A DNA stretch of 64,000 nucleotides from an uncultured Desulfuromusa sp. GTDB lineage: Bacteria > Desulfobacterota > Desulfuromonadia > Desulfuromonadales > Geopsychrobacteraceae. The stretch is taken from the NCBI RefSeq assembly GCF_963675815.1, contig NZ_OY776574.1, positions 490,001-554,000 of the forward strand, in the 5' to 3' direction. This document shows positions 35,012 through 44,233 of this stretch, piece after piece (the stretch's first letter is position 1; each line of letters opens with the position of its first letter). The translations under genes were made by a program, and so were the position numbers. The notes below the pieces were generated by a model, which did no database searches, was not told the DNA's origin, and worked only from the letters and a program-made list of their open reading frames with translations.

Positions 35012-35998
35012 ATGCTGCACAGAAATTATCTCATTGTCTGTTTGCTGGTTACCTGCTGTTTTATTTTTTCGGGAAGCAACAGCATTGCAAACCAAAACGT
35101 TGCCACCGCGCCAAACAATCCGGAAAAGCAGATTCTCACTCTGGGGCAGGCAACCATTCTTGGCATTGTCGAAGGACTCACGGAATATCTGCCGGTCAGC
35201 TCTACCGGACATTTGCTTCTGGCTCAGCGCGTCATGGGGATTGGTGAGAATAGCGCAGCAACAGTCGAACAGCGTGCGGCAATCAAAGAAGCAACAGACG
35301 CTTATACTATCTGCATTCAGATCGGAGCAATTATTGCCGTTCTGGGATTGTATTTCCGCAGGGTCAGACAAATGGTGCGCGGGCTCTCAGGGAAAGATCC
35401 CGAGGGGCGAAAACTGTTCTTCAATATCATCGCCGGTTTTCTTCCCGCTGCAGTCATCGGGCTACTTTTCAACAAGCTGATAAAATCCTATCTTTTCGGC
35501 ACCTGGCCGGTCGTTATTGCCTGGTTTGTTGGCGGCTTAGCTATCCTCGCAGTCAGTCGCTGGAATCAGAAAAGAAACAGTCACCGTGCCGAAAGTGGAC
35601 GATCCATTGTCGCATTAACCTGGCAAATGGCTCTGATCATCGGCTTTATTCAGTGTATTGCCATGTGGCCCGGGGTCAGCCGGAGTCTGGTCACCATCGT
35701 CGGGGGATTGCTGGTCGGACTCTCTCTTTCCGCAGCGGTAGAATTCAGCTTCCTGCTCGGACTGATCACTCTCAGTGCCGCTACCGGCTACGATGCCCTG
35801 AAACATGGGCAAATTATGCTGCAAACCTTTGATGCTCTATCCCTGGCTGTCGGTGTTATCTTCGCATTTCTTGCCGCTATTCTTTCCGTCAAATGGATGG
35901 TCAGCTATCTTAACCGCCACGGACTCGCACTTTTTGGTTATTACCGGGTTGTATTGGCTCTGATTGCAGGAACACTGCTCATAACCGGCAACCTCTGA
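35012..35998 (+). CDS. uppP: Undecaprenyl-diphosphatase with N-terminal extension
   Basis: A 328-residue polytopic membrane enzyme that recycles the peptidoglycan lipid carrier (EC 3.6.1.27). The catalytic motifs are clear: GIVEGLTEYLPVSSTGHLLL and WPGVSRSLVTI. It is 50-60 residues longer than usual: a signal-like hydrophobic N-terminus followed by a polar stretch (residues 1-45), and an insert after the first motif (GENSAATVEQRAAIKEATDA). No strong ribosome site is seen before the ATG. It converges on the efflux operon. Confidence 0.93.
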   Translation: MLHRNYLIVCLLVTCCFIFSGSNSIANQNVATAPNNPEKQILTLGQATILGIVEGLTEYLPVSSTGHLLLAQRVMGIGENSAATVEQRAAIKEATDAYTICIQIGAIIAVLGLYFRRVRQMVRGLSGKDPEGRKLFFNIIAGFLPAAVIGLLFNKLIKSYLFGTWPVVIAWFVGGLAILAVSRWNQKRNSHRAESGRSIVALTWQMALIIGFIQCIAMWPGVSRSLVTIVGGLLVGLSLSAAVEFSFLLGLITLSAATGYDALKHGQIMLQTFDALSLAVGVIFAFLAAILSVKWMVSYLNRHGLALFGYYRVVLALIAGTLLITGNL

Positions 35999-36065
35999 AA
36001 AGACACTGCACCCAATGCAGAAATCTTTGTATTTCCTGCCACCAACCATCCCCCCCCCGCTTCCC

Positions 36066-37478
36066 CTACCTCGTGGCACCAACTCCTAATATCGTATAAA
36101 GTCGCACTCGATTTGCAAACTTGGTTAAGCGCAGGGTAATGAGCCCCTGTTCGGCGGAAATCCGGGAGGTCTGAGCATTAAGAACTCCCAGATAACTGTC
36201 GAGTCCTTGGGTATAGCGTATTTCAGAAAGGCGATAAGTTTCGGCCAAGGCAGTCACCAACGCTTGCTGGGCTAAAAGTTGCTGGTCGATGGTTCCCTGA
36301 ACCGCCAGGGTATCTGCAACATCCCTGAAAGCCGTCTGAATCGCCTTTTCATACTGGGTCAGGGCAATCTCACGATCCGTTTTGCTGACTCGGTAAGCAG
36401 CCCAGGTGCGGGCATCAAAAATCGGTGCGCTGATCTGTGGAGCAAACGACCAGGTATCCGTTCCGGAACCGAAAAGACCGGAGAGTTCGTCGCTTGCAGT
36501 CCCGACTGTGGTCGTCAGTGAAATCCGTGGAAAAAAAGCTGCCCGAGCCGCTCCGATTGAGGCATAAGCTCCTTTAAGTTGGTGTTCCGCCGCCAGAATA
36601 TCGGGTCGCTGCAGCAGAATTTCGGAGTTCAAACCTGCTGAAATTTCTCGGGGAGGTGTGATACTGCTCAGGTCCTGCGGCAGCAATTCTTCCAAAACGG
36701 TTTCACCAACCAGCAGATTAAGGGCATTTTTGTCCTGCGCTACAAGTTGTGTGTAGCGTGCGATATCTCCCCGAGCGACCTCCAAAGGAATCTGAGCCTG
36801 ACGCAGCTCAAGTTCGGTGACGATCCCGGCATCATAACTTTTCTGAATCAAAGAATAAGAATCTTGTTGAGCTGCCAACGTCATCTGGGACAGCTTGCGA
36901 TTTTCCTCATCAGCAGCCAGCGTCAGGTAGGCTTTAGCAATTTCGCCCACCAACGCGATCTGCGTACTGCGCCTGGCTTCATCAGTCGCCAGATATGCTT
37001 CCAGAGCCTGATCCTTGAGATTGCGAAGCCGCCCGAAGAAATCAATCTCCCATGCTGCAACCCCCAGGTTAACTCCGTATTGTTCCACAGTTTGCGGATT
37101 ACCCGGGGTCGTCAGATCAGCGGAGTTTCGTTGCTTGCTCCCGACACCAACCACGTTGACAGCTGGAAACAACTCCGCTCGTTGAATGCCATACAATGCT
37201 CTCGCCCGTTCGACGTTCAGAGCGGCAAGCCGTAGATCCCGGTTGTTTTTTAACGCCAATTCCATGATTTGTTGTAATTGGATGTCGGTAAAAAACTCCT
37301 GTCTTCCCAGCTCGGTAACAACCGGAAATTCTGCAGTTGTCTGCACGGACTGATAGGCTTCACCTTGCGGCCATTCCGCCTGCATCGGTGCAATGGGCTG
37401 AATGTATTCAGGAGCCAGGGAACAGCCACCCAAAACGAGAGTCATTCCAATTAATAGAAAGAATAGTTGCTTACTCAT
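36066..37478 (-). CDS. RND efflux outer-membrane factor (NodT/OprM-type lipoprotein)
   Basis: A 470-residue outer-membrane channel. The lipoprotein signal peptide ends in LVLGGCS (lipidated Cys19), followed by two OEP domains with long helices (ALKNNRDLRLAALNVERARA; LVTALAETYRLSEIRYTQG). The start is ATG 37478, which overlaps the pump gene stop by eight bases; an in-frame start 11 codons upstream would spoil the signal peptide. Last gene of the tetR-MFP-RND-OMF operon. Confidence 0.93.
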   Translation of the reverse strand: MSKQLFFLLIGMTLVLGGCSLAPEYIQPIAPMQAEWPQGEAYQSVQTTAEFPVVTELGRQEFFTDIQLQQIMELALKNNRDLRLAALNVERARALYGIQRAELFPAVNVVGVGSKQRNSADLTTPGNPQTVEQYGVNLGVAAWEIDFFGRLRNLKDQALEAYLATDEARRSTQIALVGEIAKAYLTLAADEENRKLSQMTLAAQQDSYSLIQKSYDAGIVTELELRQAQIPLEVARGDIARYTQLVAQDKNALNLLVGETVLEELLPQDLSSITPPREISAGLNSEILLQRPDILAAEHQLKGAYASIGAARAAFFPRISLTTTVGTASDELSGLFGSGTDTWSFAPQISAPIFDARTWAAYRVSKTDREIALTQYEKAIQTAFRDVADTLAVQGTIDQQLLAQQALVTALAETYRLSEIRYTQGLDSYLGVLNAQTSRISAEQGLITLRLTKFANRVRLYTILGVGATR

Positions 37479-40400
37479 GTTCTTGCTCCTTGGAAGAACT
37501 TTTTTCAACATGTCCCATTGTCACATTCTTTCTGTGCTTCCCCATGGCTTTATAGATTATGACATAAAAAAGTGGAGCAAACAGGGTCACCAGAAAAGTA
37601 GAAGTGATCGTACCGCCTATAACACCGGTACCTATAGCTCTTTGCGCTCCCGATCCGGCACCGCTGGCAAGAGCGAGGGGAAGAATACCAAAACCGAAAG
37701 CCAATGAGGTCATGATAATAGGACGCAATCTCAATTTGGCAGCTTCCATGGTTGCTTCGACCAAGCCGACTCCTTCGTCAACCCGTGCACGAGCAAATTG
37801 GACAATAAGGATTGCATTCTTGGTTGTCAGGCCCAAGGTGGTCAGTAAGCCGATCTGAAAATAGACATCGTTGGGCATGCCTCTCATTGAGGATGCTATG
37901 ACTCCACCGATAACCCCAAGAGGCAGAGTCATCAGAATGGCAATCGGGATCGGCCAACTCTCGTAAAGAGCTGCCAGACAAAGAAAGATAACAAAAATAG
38001 AAAAAGCATACAGCAGGGGGGCTTGAGAGCCGCTCTGTCGTTCCTGATAGGACAGTCCGGTCCAGTCGAAGCCGATTCCCTGCGGCAGCTTGGCGATCAT
38101 TTCTTCCATAGCCGCCATAGCTTCACCGGAGCTGCGTCCAGGAGCCGGTTCACCCCAGATGTTGATCGACGGAAAAGCATTGTAACGTTCCAGCTTGGGT
38201 GAACCCGTTCCCCAACGGCCGGAAGCAAAAGAAGAAAACGGCACCATTTTCCCGACATTGTTACGCACATACAGTTTCTCCAAATCCTGCGGCAACATGC
38301 GGTAGGGGGCATCAACCTGAGCATAAACTTTCTTGACCCTGCCTGCCTGAATAAAATCATTCACATAAACGCTACCGAAGGCGGCGGATATTGTATTGTG
38401 AATGGAATTAATGGAAAGTCCCAGTGCCCCGGCCTTGTCCCAGTCGATATCGACATAATATTCAGCTACATCGCTCATGCCATTCGGGCGAACTCTGGTC
38501 AGCCGTGGATCCTGTGCGGCCATACCGAGGAGTTGATTACGCGCATCCATCAGTTTTCCATGGCCCAGACCACCACGATCCTGCAGTTGCAGGTCAAATC
38601 CGGTCGCCATTCCCAGCTCGATAACCGGCGGTGGTGCAAAAGCAAAAACCATCGCCTCGGTTATCTGGGAAAAAGCCCGCATCGCCCTCCCGGAAATGGC
38701 CCCAACTTTAAGATCCGGACTCTGACGCAGTTTCCAATCTTTGAGTTTGACAAATCCCAGAGCCATATTCTGCCCTTCGCCACCAAAACTCATACCGGCG
38801 ACGGTAATGATCGATTCAACCCCTTCCTTTTCCTGTTCGAGGAAATAATCCTTAACTTTATTCGCCACAGCGGCACTTTGTTCCAAAGTTGAACCCGAGG
38901 GCAGCATCGCCTGAACCATTAATATTCCCTGGTCCTCATCCGGGATATAGGATGTCGGCATACGCTGAAACAGATAGCCCATAGACACGACAATAACGAG
39001 GAAAAGCGCAAGATAACGTAACTTTTTAGCCAAAACCCGACCAACCCAACGCACATAGAGATCACGAGCGCCGAAAAAACGCCGGTCGAACCAACGGAAA
39101 AAAGGTCGCAGGAAGCGGATGGCCCCATCTGAAGGTTCGTGTCCCTTGGGGATTGGCTTCAGCATCGTAGCGCATAACACAGGTGTCAGTATCAGAGCAA
39201 CAACAACCGATAACATCATGGACGAGATAACGGTGACGGAAAATTGCCTGTAAATAACTCCGGTGGATCCCGGGAAAAACGCCATCGGTCCGAAAACCGC
39301 CGACAAGACCAAACCGATACCAATCAAGGCGCTGGTGATCTCATTCATCGACCGAGCTGTCGCTTCACGCGGAGACAGCCCTTCTTCAGCCATAATCCGC
39401 TCGACATTCTCAACAACGACGATGGCATCATCGACCAAAAGCCCGATCGCCAGAACCATAGCGAACATCGTCAACATATTGATGGAAAATCCGAACAATC
39501 CAAGAATTCCGAAAGTGCCCAGCAGAACAACCGGCACCGCAATAGTTGGAATCAGAGTTGCACGAAACGTCCCCATAAAAAGATACATGACGACAAAAAC
39601 GAGGATAACCGCTTCAAACAAGGTTTTGACAACTTCGTCAATGGCCACTTCGGTAAACGGGGTGGTATCATAAGGATAGATGACCTTCATGCCCGGGGGG
39701 AAATATTGACTCATTTCCTCCAACTTTTGTTTAACGGCCTCAGCAGTCTTCAAAGCATTGGCCCCGGCAGCCTGCCGGATAGCCATAGCAGCAGCGGGCC
39801 TGCCGTTATAGTTGGCAATAATATCATCACGCTCGCTTCCCAGTTCCGTACGGCCAACATCTTTGATACGCACAACAGAACCATCCGGATTGGTACGAAT
39901 CGGGATAGCGGCAAATTCTTCGGGAGTCTGGAGTAAATGCTGGACAATAATTGCAGCATTCAAACGCTGCCCCTTCATGGCTGGTGCGCCACCTAATTGA
40001 CCGGCGGAAACTTCGACGTTATAAGCCTTGAGAGCCAGGATGACGTCTTCCATCGTCAAATTATAGCTGGTCATTTTGCTGGGGTTGATCCAGACACGCA
40101 TGGCATATTGAGAGCCGAAATTCTGGACTTCACCAACCCCCGGCACTCGTGAAAGAATTTTTTCCAGGCTGGATTGTGCGTAATCGCGCAAATCATTGCC
40201 GTCCATACTGCCATCTTCGGACGTCAAACCAACAATCATCAAATAGTTCCGGGTCGATTTGCTAACTTTGACTCCTGAACGCTGCACTACATCAGGCAAA
40301 CTGGCCATGGCAAGTTGCAGCTTGTTCTGCACTTTCGACCAGGCAACATCCGGATCGGTTCCGGGAGCAAAGGTTAATTCAACTCGAGAAGCACCCGATG

Positions 40401-40653
40401 ATGAGCTGGTCCCGGAAATATACAGCATATCGTCCAACCCGGTCATCTTCTGCTCAATGATCTGGGTCACTGTATTTTCAACAGTTTCGCCTGAGGCCCC
40501 CGGAAAAAAGGAATCAATAGCAATGGCCGGAGGAGCGATAGGCGGGTACTGGGCAATCGGCAGGTTGTAGATTGCCAATCCACCAGCGGTCATCATGATA
40601 ATGGCAATAACCCAGGCAAAGACCGGGCGTGCGAGAAAAAATCTGGATAGCAT
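37471..40653 (-). CDS. RND multidrug efflux pump, HAE1 family (AcrB/MexB-like)
   Basis: A 1060-residue proton-driven inner-membrane pump with 12 transmembrane helices in two halves and two large periplasmic loops. The proton relay is seen in AIGLLVDDAIVVVENVER (paired Asp in TM4); the TM1 start MLSRFFLARPVFAWVIAI and GLTTKNAILIVQFARA are family hallmarks. Substrates are likely hydrophobic drugs, dyes or solvents. Twelve bases after the fusion-protein gene. Confidence 0.96.
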   Translation of the reverse strand: MLSRFFLARPVFAWVIAIIMMTAGGLAIYNLPIAQYPPIAPPAIAIDSFFPGASGETVENTVTQIIEQKMTGLDDMLYISGTSSSSGASRVELTFAPGTDPDVAWSKVQNKLQLAMASLPDVVQRSGVKVSKSTRNYLMIVGLTSEDGSMDGNDLRDYAQSSLEKILSRVPGVGEVQNFGSQYAMRVWINPSKMTSYNLTMEDVILALKAYNVEVSAGQLGGAPAMKGQRLNAAIIVQHLLQTPEEFAAIPIRTNPDGSVVRIKDVGRTELGSERDDIIANYNGRPAAAMAIRQAAGANALKTAEAVKQKLEEMSQYFPPGMKVIYPYDTTPFTEVAIDEVVKTLFEAVILVFVVMYLFMGTFRATLIPTIAVPVVLLGTFGILGLFGFSINMLTMFAMVLAIGLLVDDAIVVVENVERIMAEEGLSPREATARSMNEITSALIGIGLVLSAVFGPMAFFPGSTGVIYRQFSVTVISSMMLSVVVALILTPVLCATMLKPIPKGHEPSDGAIRFLRPFFRWFDRRFFGARDLYVRWVGRVLAKKLRYLALFLVIVVSMGYLFQRMPTSYIPDEDQGILMVQAMLPSGSTLEQSAAVANKVKDYFLEQEKEGVESIITVAGMSFGGEGQNMALGFVKLKDWKLRQSPDLKVGAISGRAMRAFSQITEAMVFAFAPPPVIELGMATGFDLQLQDRGGLGHGKLMDARNQLLGMAAQDPRLTRVRPNGMSDVAEYYVDIDWDKAGALGLSINSIHNTISAAFGSVYVNDFIQAGRVKKVYAQVDAPYRMLPQDLEKLYVRNNVGKMVPFSSFASGRWGTGSPKLERYNAFPSINIWGEPAPGRSSGEAMAAMEEMIAKLPQGIGFDWTGLSYQERQSGSQAPLLYAFSIFVIFLCLAALYESWPIPIAILMTLPLGVIGGVIASSMRGMPNDVYFQIGLLTTLGLTTKNAILIVQFARARVDEGVGLVEATMEAAKLRLRPIIMTSLAFGFGILPLALASGAGSGAQRAIGTGVIGGTITSTFLVTLFAPLFYVIIYKAMGKHRKNVTMGHVEKSSSKEQEHE

Positions 40654-40665
40654 CGGTCTCCTCCG

Positions 40666-41982
40666 TTATTTCGCTGATGCAGATGACTGAGGGGCCTCAG
40701 AAGTGCCGCTCTGGAATGGGACCGCCTTCACCGGGGTACCGGGCCGCAGCATCAGCAGACCTTCAACAATGACTTGATCGCCTGCGGCGAGACCGCTTGA
40801 AAGCAGCCACTGATCACCAATGGCACGATCCAGAACTAGTGGGCGAAAGGCAGCCTTGCTGTCGCTATCGACAATCAATGCATAAGGATTGCCTTTTGGA
40901 TCGCGCGAAACCCCTTGCTGAGGAATAAGCAGGGCCTGGTCGTTAACTCCTTCCTTAACCACGGTATGGACAAACATTCCTGGTAGCAGGACATCGTCAG
41001 GGTTGGGAAAAATCGCTCGCAAGGTAACTGAACCGGTTGTCGGGTCAACAGTGACATCACTGAATTGCAAAGTTCCCTGCAAAGGATAAGGGGTTCCGTC
41101 TTCTTGGACCAACTCGACCTGATTCTGGTCAACTCCATGCTGCAGTTGACCATTTTTCAGCCGACGTTTGAGCCCCAGCAAGTCAATGGTCGATTGCGGG
41201 ACATCGGCGTAAATAGGATCAAGCTGTTGAACAGTCGCCAGAGGAGCTGGCTGATAAGCAGTGACAATTGCCCCATCGGTCACATTCGATTTACCGATAC
41301 GACCGGAAATCGGAGCCGTCACCTGAGTATAGTTCAGATTGATACGGGCGATTTTCTGTGCAGCTTTTGCCTGTTGAACAGCCGCTTGGGCAGCGGCAAT
41401 TGCCTGGCGATCCCTTTCTTCCTGGGCAACAGCGGCCATCAGTGTCGCTTCGGCCACTTCTGCTTCCGTGACCGCCTGGTCACGCTGTGTTGCAGAGACA
41501 GCCCGGCTTTTATAAGTCTCCTCGAAACGCACACGATTATGGCGTGCCAATGCAAGCGTCGCTTTCTGGCGGGTCACGTTGGCTATGCTTGCCTGTAATG
41601 CTGCTTGAGCCTGTTCAACATTTTTTTGTGCTGCTGTGACCGTAGCTGCTGCATTGTCGAGAGCAGCCTGAAAAGGTGCGGGATCAATCTGGTAAAGGAT
41701 CTGACCGGCCTGAACTTTGGAACCTTCAGTAAAGAGGCGTTTCTGAATCAAACCACTGACCTGCGGACGAATTTCGGCAACCCGAAAGGCGGAAGTACGT
41801 CCCGGTAATTTGGTAGAGAGCATAAGTGCTTCCGGCTGCATGGTCACGAATGAAACTTGCGGCAATTGCTTTTGCACTGTCGCTTCAGGCTTACTGTCGC
41901 AACCGGAGAGGAACACCGCCGCCAAGACGATGAGTATTAAGGTCCATTGAGACGGTTTATGTAGAATTGTAGCGGGTCGCAT
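40666..41982 (-). CDS. RND efflux membrane fusion protein (AcrA/MexA-like lipoprotein)
   Basis: A 438-residue periplasmic adaptor with a lipoprotein signal (FLSGCDS, Cys28), barrel-sandwich/lipoyl halves (FTEGSKVQAGQILYQIDP and APISGRIGKSNVTDGAIV) around an alpha-helical hairpin (about 110-200, Ala/Gln-rich) and a C-terminal beta-barrel (LPGMFVHTVVKEG). It joins the pump to the outer-membrane channel. It begins 104 bases after tetR on the same strand. Confidence 0.95.
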   Translation of the reverse strand: MRPATILHKPSQWTLILIVLAAVFLSGCDSKPEATVQKQLPQVSFVTMQPEALMLSTKLPGRTSAFRVAEIRPQVSGLIQKRLFTEGSKVQAGQILYQIDPAPFQAALDNAAATVTAAQKNVEQAQAALQASIANVTRQKATLALARHNRVRFEETYKSRAVSATQRDQAVTEAEVAEATLMAAVAQEERDRQAIAAAQAAVQQAKAAQKIARINLNYTQVTAPISGRIGKSNVTDGAIVTAYQPAPLATVQQLDPIYADVPQSTIDLLGLKRRLKNGQLQHGVDQNQVELVQEDGTPYPLQGTLQFSDVTVDPTTGSVTLRAIFPNPDDVLLPGMFVHTVVKEGVNDQALLIPQQGVSRDPKGNPYALIVDSDSKAAFRPLVLDRAIGDQWLLSSGLAAGDQVIVEGLLMLRPGTPVKAVPFQSGTSEAPQSSASAK

Positions 41983-42086
41983 TAGTCAATCCTCCAAAAA
42001 TTGAAATGTTATCTAAGTTAGAAGCTTCGAATTTATACTTTCATGCTTTATTGCTGCACAGGTCTTTTCTCCACATGACACTCGAT

Positions 42087-42671
42087 TTATGCTTTGATGG
42101 CATCCCAGCAAGCTTCGGCGGTCTGCTCGATCAGCTTTTGGTCCATGGTTACAAGCCCGGAAATTGAATCACGCAGGAGAAAAACAACCGGTCCGAAAGT
42201 CATGGCCAGATATAAAGGCAGGGGCATTTTTTTGACCACCCCCCCTTCGGACTTGGCAAAGAACGTTAAAAAAGGATTCAATTCTTCATTTGTGTCCTGA
42301 TGCAAAAATTTCGCGTGTTTTTTATCAACGCCGTAGGGTGAGCTGTAATATTGTTCAAGGAATTTGAATTCCTGGGGATGCCGGTTCAGATAGTTTATCA
42401 AACGAGTGATGAGTTGGATGAATCGCTGCCGGTCCGGAAGAGAGTTATCAAGATTTTCGATCAAAGCTGCCTGAACTTCTTGCTCTACTTTTTCCGAAAC
42501 GGCATGAATCAACTCGTCCTTATCCTTGAAATAGCGATAAATACTTCCGACACCAACCTTGGCCAAACCTGCCAGCTGCGAAACAGGAGCGCAGTGAAAA
42601 CCATTTTCAGCAAACAGCGTCAACGCTGCCTGCAAAATGGCATCAGATTTACTTTTACCAGTGTTTGACAT
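42087..42671 (-). CDS. TetR/AcrR-family regulator of the efflux operon
   Basis: A 194-residue regulator with an N-terminal helix-turn-helix (VSQLAGLAKVGVGSIYRYFKDKDEL region) and a ligand-binding C-terminal domain. ATG 42671 is chosen because GGAGG lies seven bases upstream. The gene stands first in the same direction as the pump genes, the usual arrangement of an autoregulated local repressor that is released by pump substrates. Confidence 0.9.
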   Translation of the reverse strand: MSNTGKSKSDAILQAALTLFAENGFHCAPVSQLAGLAKVGVGSIYRYFKDKDELIHAVSEKVEQEVQAALIENLDNSLPDRQRFIQLITRLINYLNRHPQEFKFLEQYYSSPYGVDKKHAKFLHQDTNEELNPFLTFFAKSEGGVVKKMPLPLYLAMTFGPVVFLLRDSISGLVTMDQKLIEQTAEACWDAIKA

Positions 42672-42692
42672 AGCAATCCTCCCCGGAGTGAA

Positions 42693-42707
42693 CATTCAGT
42701 CAGTATG
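42693..42707. promoter_or_regulatory. Possible TetR-family operator
   Basis: CATTCAGTCAGTATG is an imperfect odd-length palindrome (5 of 7 base pairs match), centred about 30 bases upstream of the regulator ATG, where an autoregulatory site is expected. Confidence 0.3.
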
Positions 42708-42860
42708 GATTGTTTGTTTTAAAGGTGTCAAGATTATTTCAGATTTTCAACTTCCGGGAGCCTTCCAGGTATCTGATAAAGCAAACCTTGACGAAAAGAG
42801 AGATGACATTCATTATCACCTCTTGCTGAACAATTTGATGATTGGAGGTTTTAGACAGCC

Positions 42861-43379
42861 ATGAAAATTTTGTTTCTTCACGGACTCGAATCAGGACCAC
42901 ATGGAAGCAAGTACCAAGCATTGAAAAAGATGTTTGCAGAAGTTATTTCTCCAGATTGCAGTGGTGTAAAAGATGAAATGGAACGCCTGAGAATCATTGA
43001 ACAAGAGATCAGATCTGAAACAGGCCCCTTTCTGGTTGTTGGTTCAAGTATGGGAGGCTTAATAGCATTGCTCCTGCAAAAGCGTTGCCCCGAACAGGTT
43101 TCAGGTTTGGTTCTCTGTGCTCCAGCTATTCATCGGCCTGCGGCTAAAAACCTGAATTTAAAAAATTTACCCCCAACTCTCGTCATCCACGGAATCCAGG
43201 ATGATGTGGTTCCCATAGACGTCAGTCGGCGCTTCGGAAACAGGTTGAGGGCGGTCAATGACGACCACCGCCTTAGTCAAAGTATGGACGAGATTCTCCG
43301 GGCCGTTTTTGAGATAAAATTGGCACTTCATGCAACATCCAACGAGAAAACGCCATTTATTAAAGACTCTCTATCTTAG
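42861..43379 (+). CDS. YqiA-like alpha/beta-fold esterase
   Basis: A 172-residue compact hydrolase. FLHGLESGPHGSK is the oxyanion loop, VGSSMGGLIA holds the nucleophile serine, HGIQDDVVP the acid and DDHRLSQ the histidine: the YqiA/UPF0227 pattern. These proteins are small thioesterases or carboxylesterases with broad substrates. GGAGG lies about 12 bases before the ATG. Divergent from the tetR operon. Confidence 0.85.
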   Translation: MKILFLHGLESGPHGSKYQALKKMFAEVISPDCSGVKDEMERLRIIEQEIRSETGPFLVVGSSMGGLIALLLQKRCPEQVSGLVLCAPAIHRPAAKNLNLKNLPPTLVIHGIQDDVVPIDVSRRFGNRLRAVNDDHRLSQSMDEILRAVFEIKLALHATSNEKTPFIKDSLS

Positions 43380-43503
43380 CCTCAGTGTGTATTATTTATT
43401 ACACCTGTTCTACAAACAACATTTGAAGAACTGAACAAAACATGAGTTTATTCTGCTTTCCGACTCACCTATCTACTGATTGACTGATAAAGGGACCTTT
43501 GAT

Positions 43504-43917
43504 TTGAAGTCAAAACATCTCTCTAGCTCTCGTGATTATACAATTCTCAAGCAGGCGACACTTTTTAAATCTATTGATGAAGAGACACTCAGGCAGATGG
43601 TCGCAGCTCTGTCGAGAAAAAGGATGACACTGCCTAAAGACTTCCCGGCAGAAGTGAAATTCAATACGATGAAGTATTTTTATGTCATTGTCTCCGGGCG
43701 GATAAAAATCTCCCAGATCAACCCTGACACCGGTCGGGAATTTGCTTTTTTACTCCTCGGTCCCGGGGATGTCTTTGATGTCATCTGCCTTGTTGATGAT
43801 CAGGAACACCTTGTTCAAATTGACATTCTTGAAGATGTTCAAATTTTGTATATTTTTATGCGCGAGGTCCGCTTCTGGATCCAGAATCATGCCGACTTCA
43901 ACAAAACCTTATGTTAG
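43504..43917 (+). pseudogene. Truncated Crp/Fnr-type regulator (cyclic-nucleotide-binding domain only)
   Basis: About 137 residues make a full cyclic-nucleotide-binding-like domain: LFKSIDEETLRQMVAAL, FYVIVSGRIKIS, then FLLLGPGDVFDVICLVDD. The protein stops at FNKTLC, just where the dimerisation helix and DNA-binding helix-turn-helix of a Crp/Fnr protein (normally ~225 residues) should follow. A TTG at 43504 with AAAGGGA eight bases upstream is the likely start; an upstream TTG at 43480 is possible. From about 43918 another gene fragment in the +1 frame takes over, so the truncation is a recombination or deletion scar rather than a simple stop mutation. Confidence 0.65.
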
Positions 43918-44200
43918 AGATAAAAAACCTGAAAAACTAATTCATCCGGAATATGTAGCTTATCTGGTCGATAAATTGGCAGATGATGATACAATCTTTA
44001 CGGTTGATACAGGAATGAGTGCCGTATGGGCTGCGCGTTACTTAAAAGCGGGAACAAATCGTTACCTTACTGGTTCGGTTAATCATGGATCTATGGCTAA
44101 TGCCATGCCTATGGCCATAGGTGCCAGCTTATCGCTCCCCAATCGACAAGTGATAGCATTTTGTGGAGATGGCAAAAATAGTAGGGACAACCAAGAGTGA
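43918..44200 (+). pseudogene. Internal fragment of a pyruvate oxidase-type (PoxB-like) ThDP enzyme
   Basis: About 85 recognisable codons: LIHPEYVAYLVDKLADDDTI, DTGMSAVWAARYLK, GSVNHGSMANAMPMAIGA and VIAFCGDGK. These match the middle of PoxB-type enzymes, where GDG begins the thiamine diphosphate/metal motif. The match breaks directly after CGDGK and a stop follows at 44198-44200. Both ends of a ~570-residue enzyme are missing, and the frame differs from the regulator fragment before it. It cannot be active. Confidence 0.75.
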
Positions 44201-44233
44201 TTTAAAATACCTAAGAGAATTATTATAAACATC

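Noticed and set aside
36049..36061. C-rich run as a phase-variable tract
   Set aside because: It lies between two convergent gene ends and touches no promoter or coding frame.
39244..39936. Open frame of 230 codons antisense to the RND pump gene
   Set aside because: Low-complexity polar translation (N/H/R/Q-rich), no ribosome site or domain; a shadow of the pump gene.
43322..43336. Sigma-54 type promoter (TGGCAC…TGCA)
   Set aside because: The GG-to-GC spacing is 8 bases instead of 10, and it lies inside the esterase gene.
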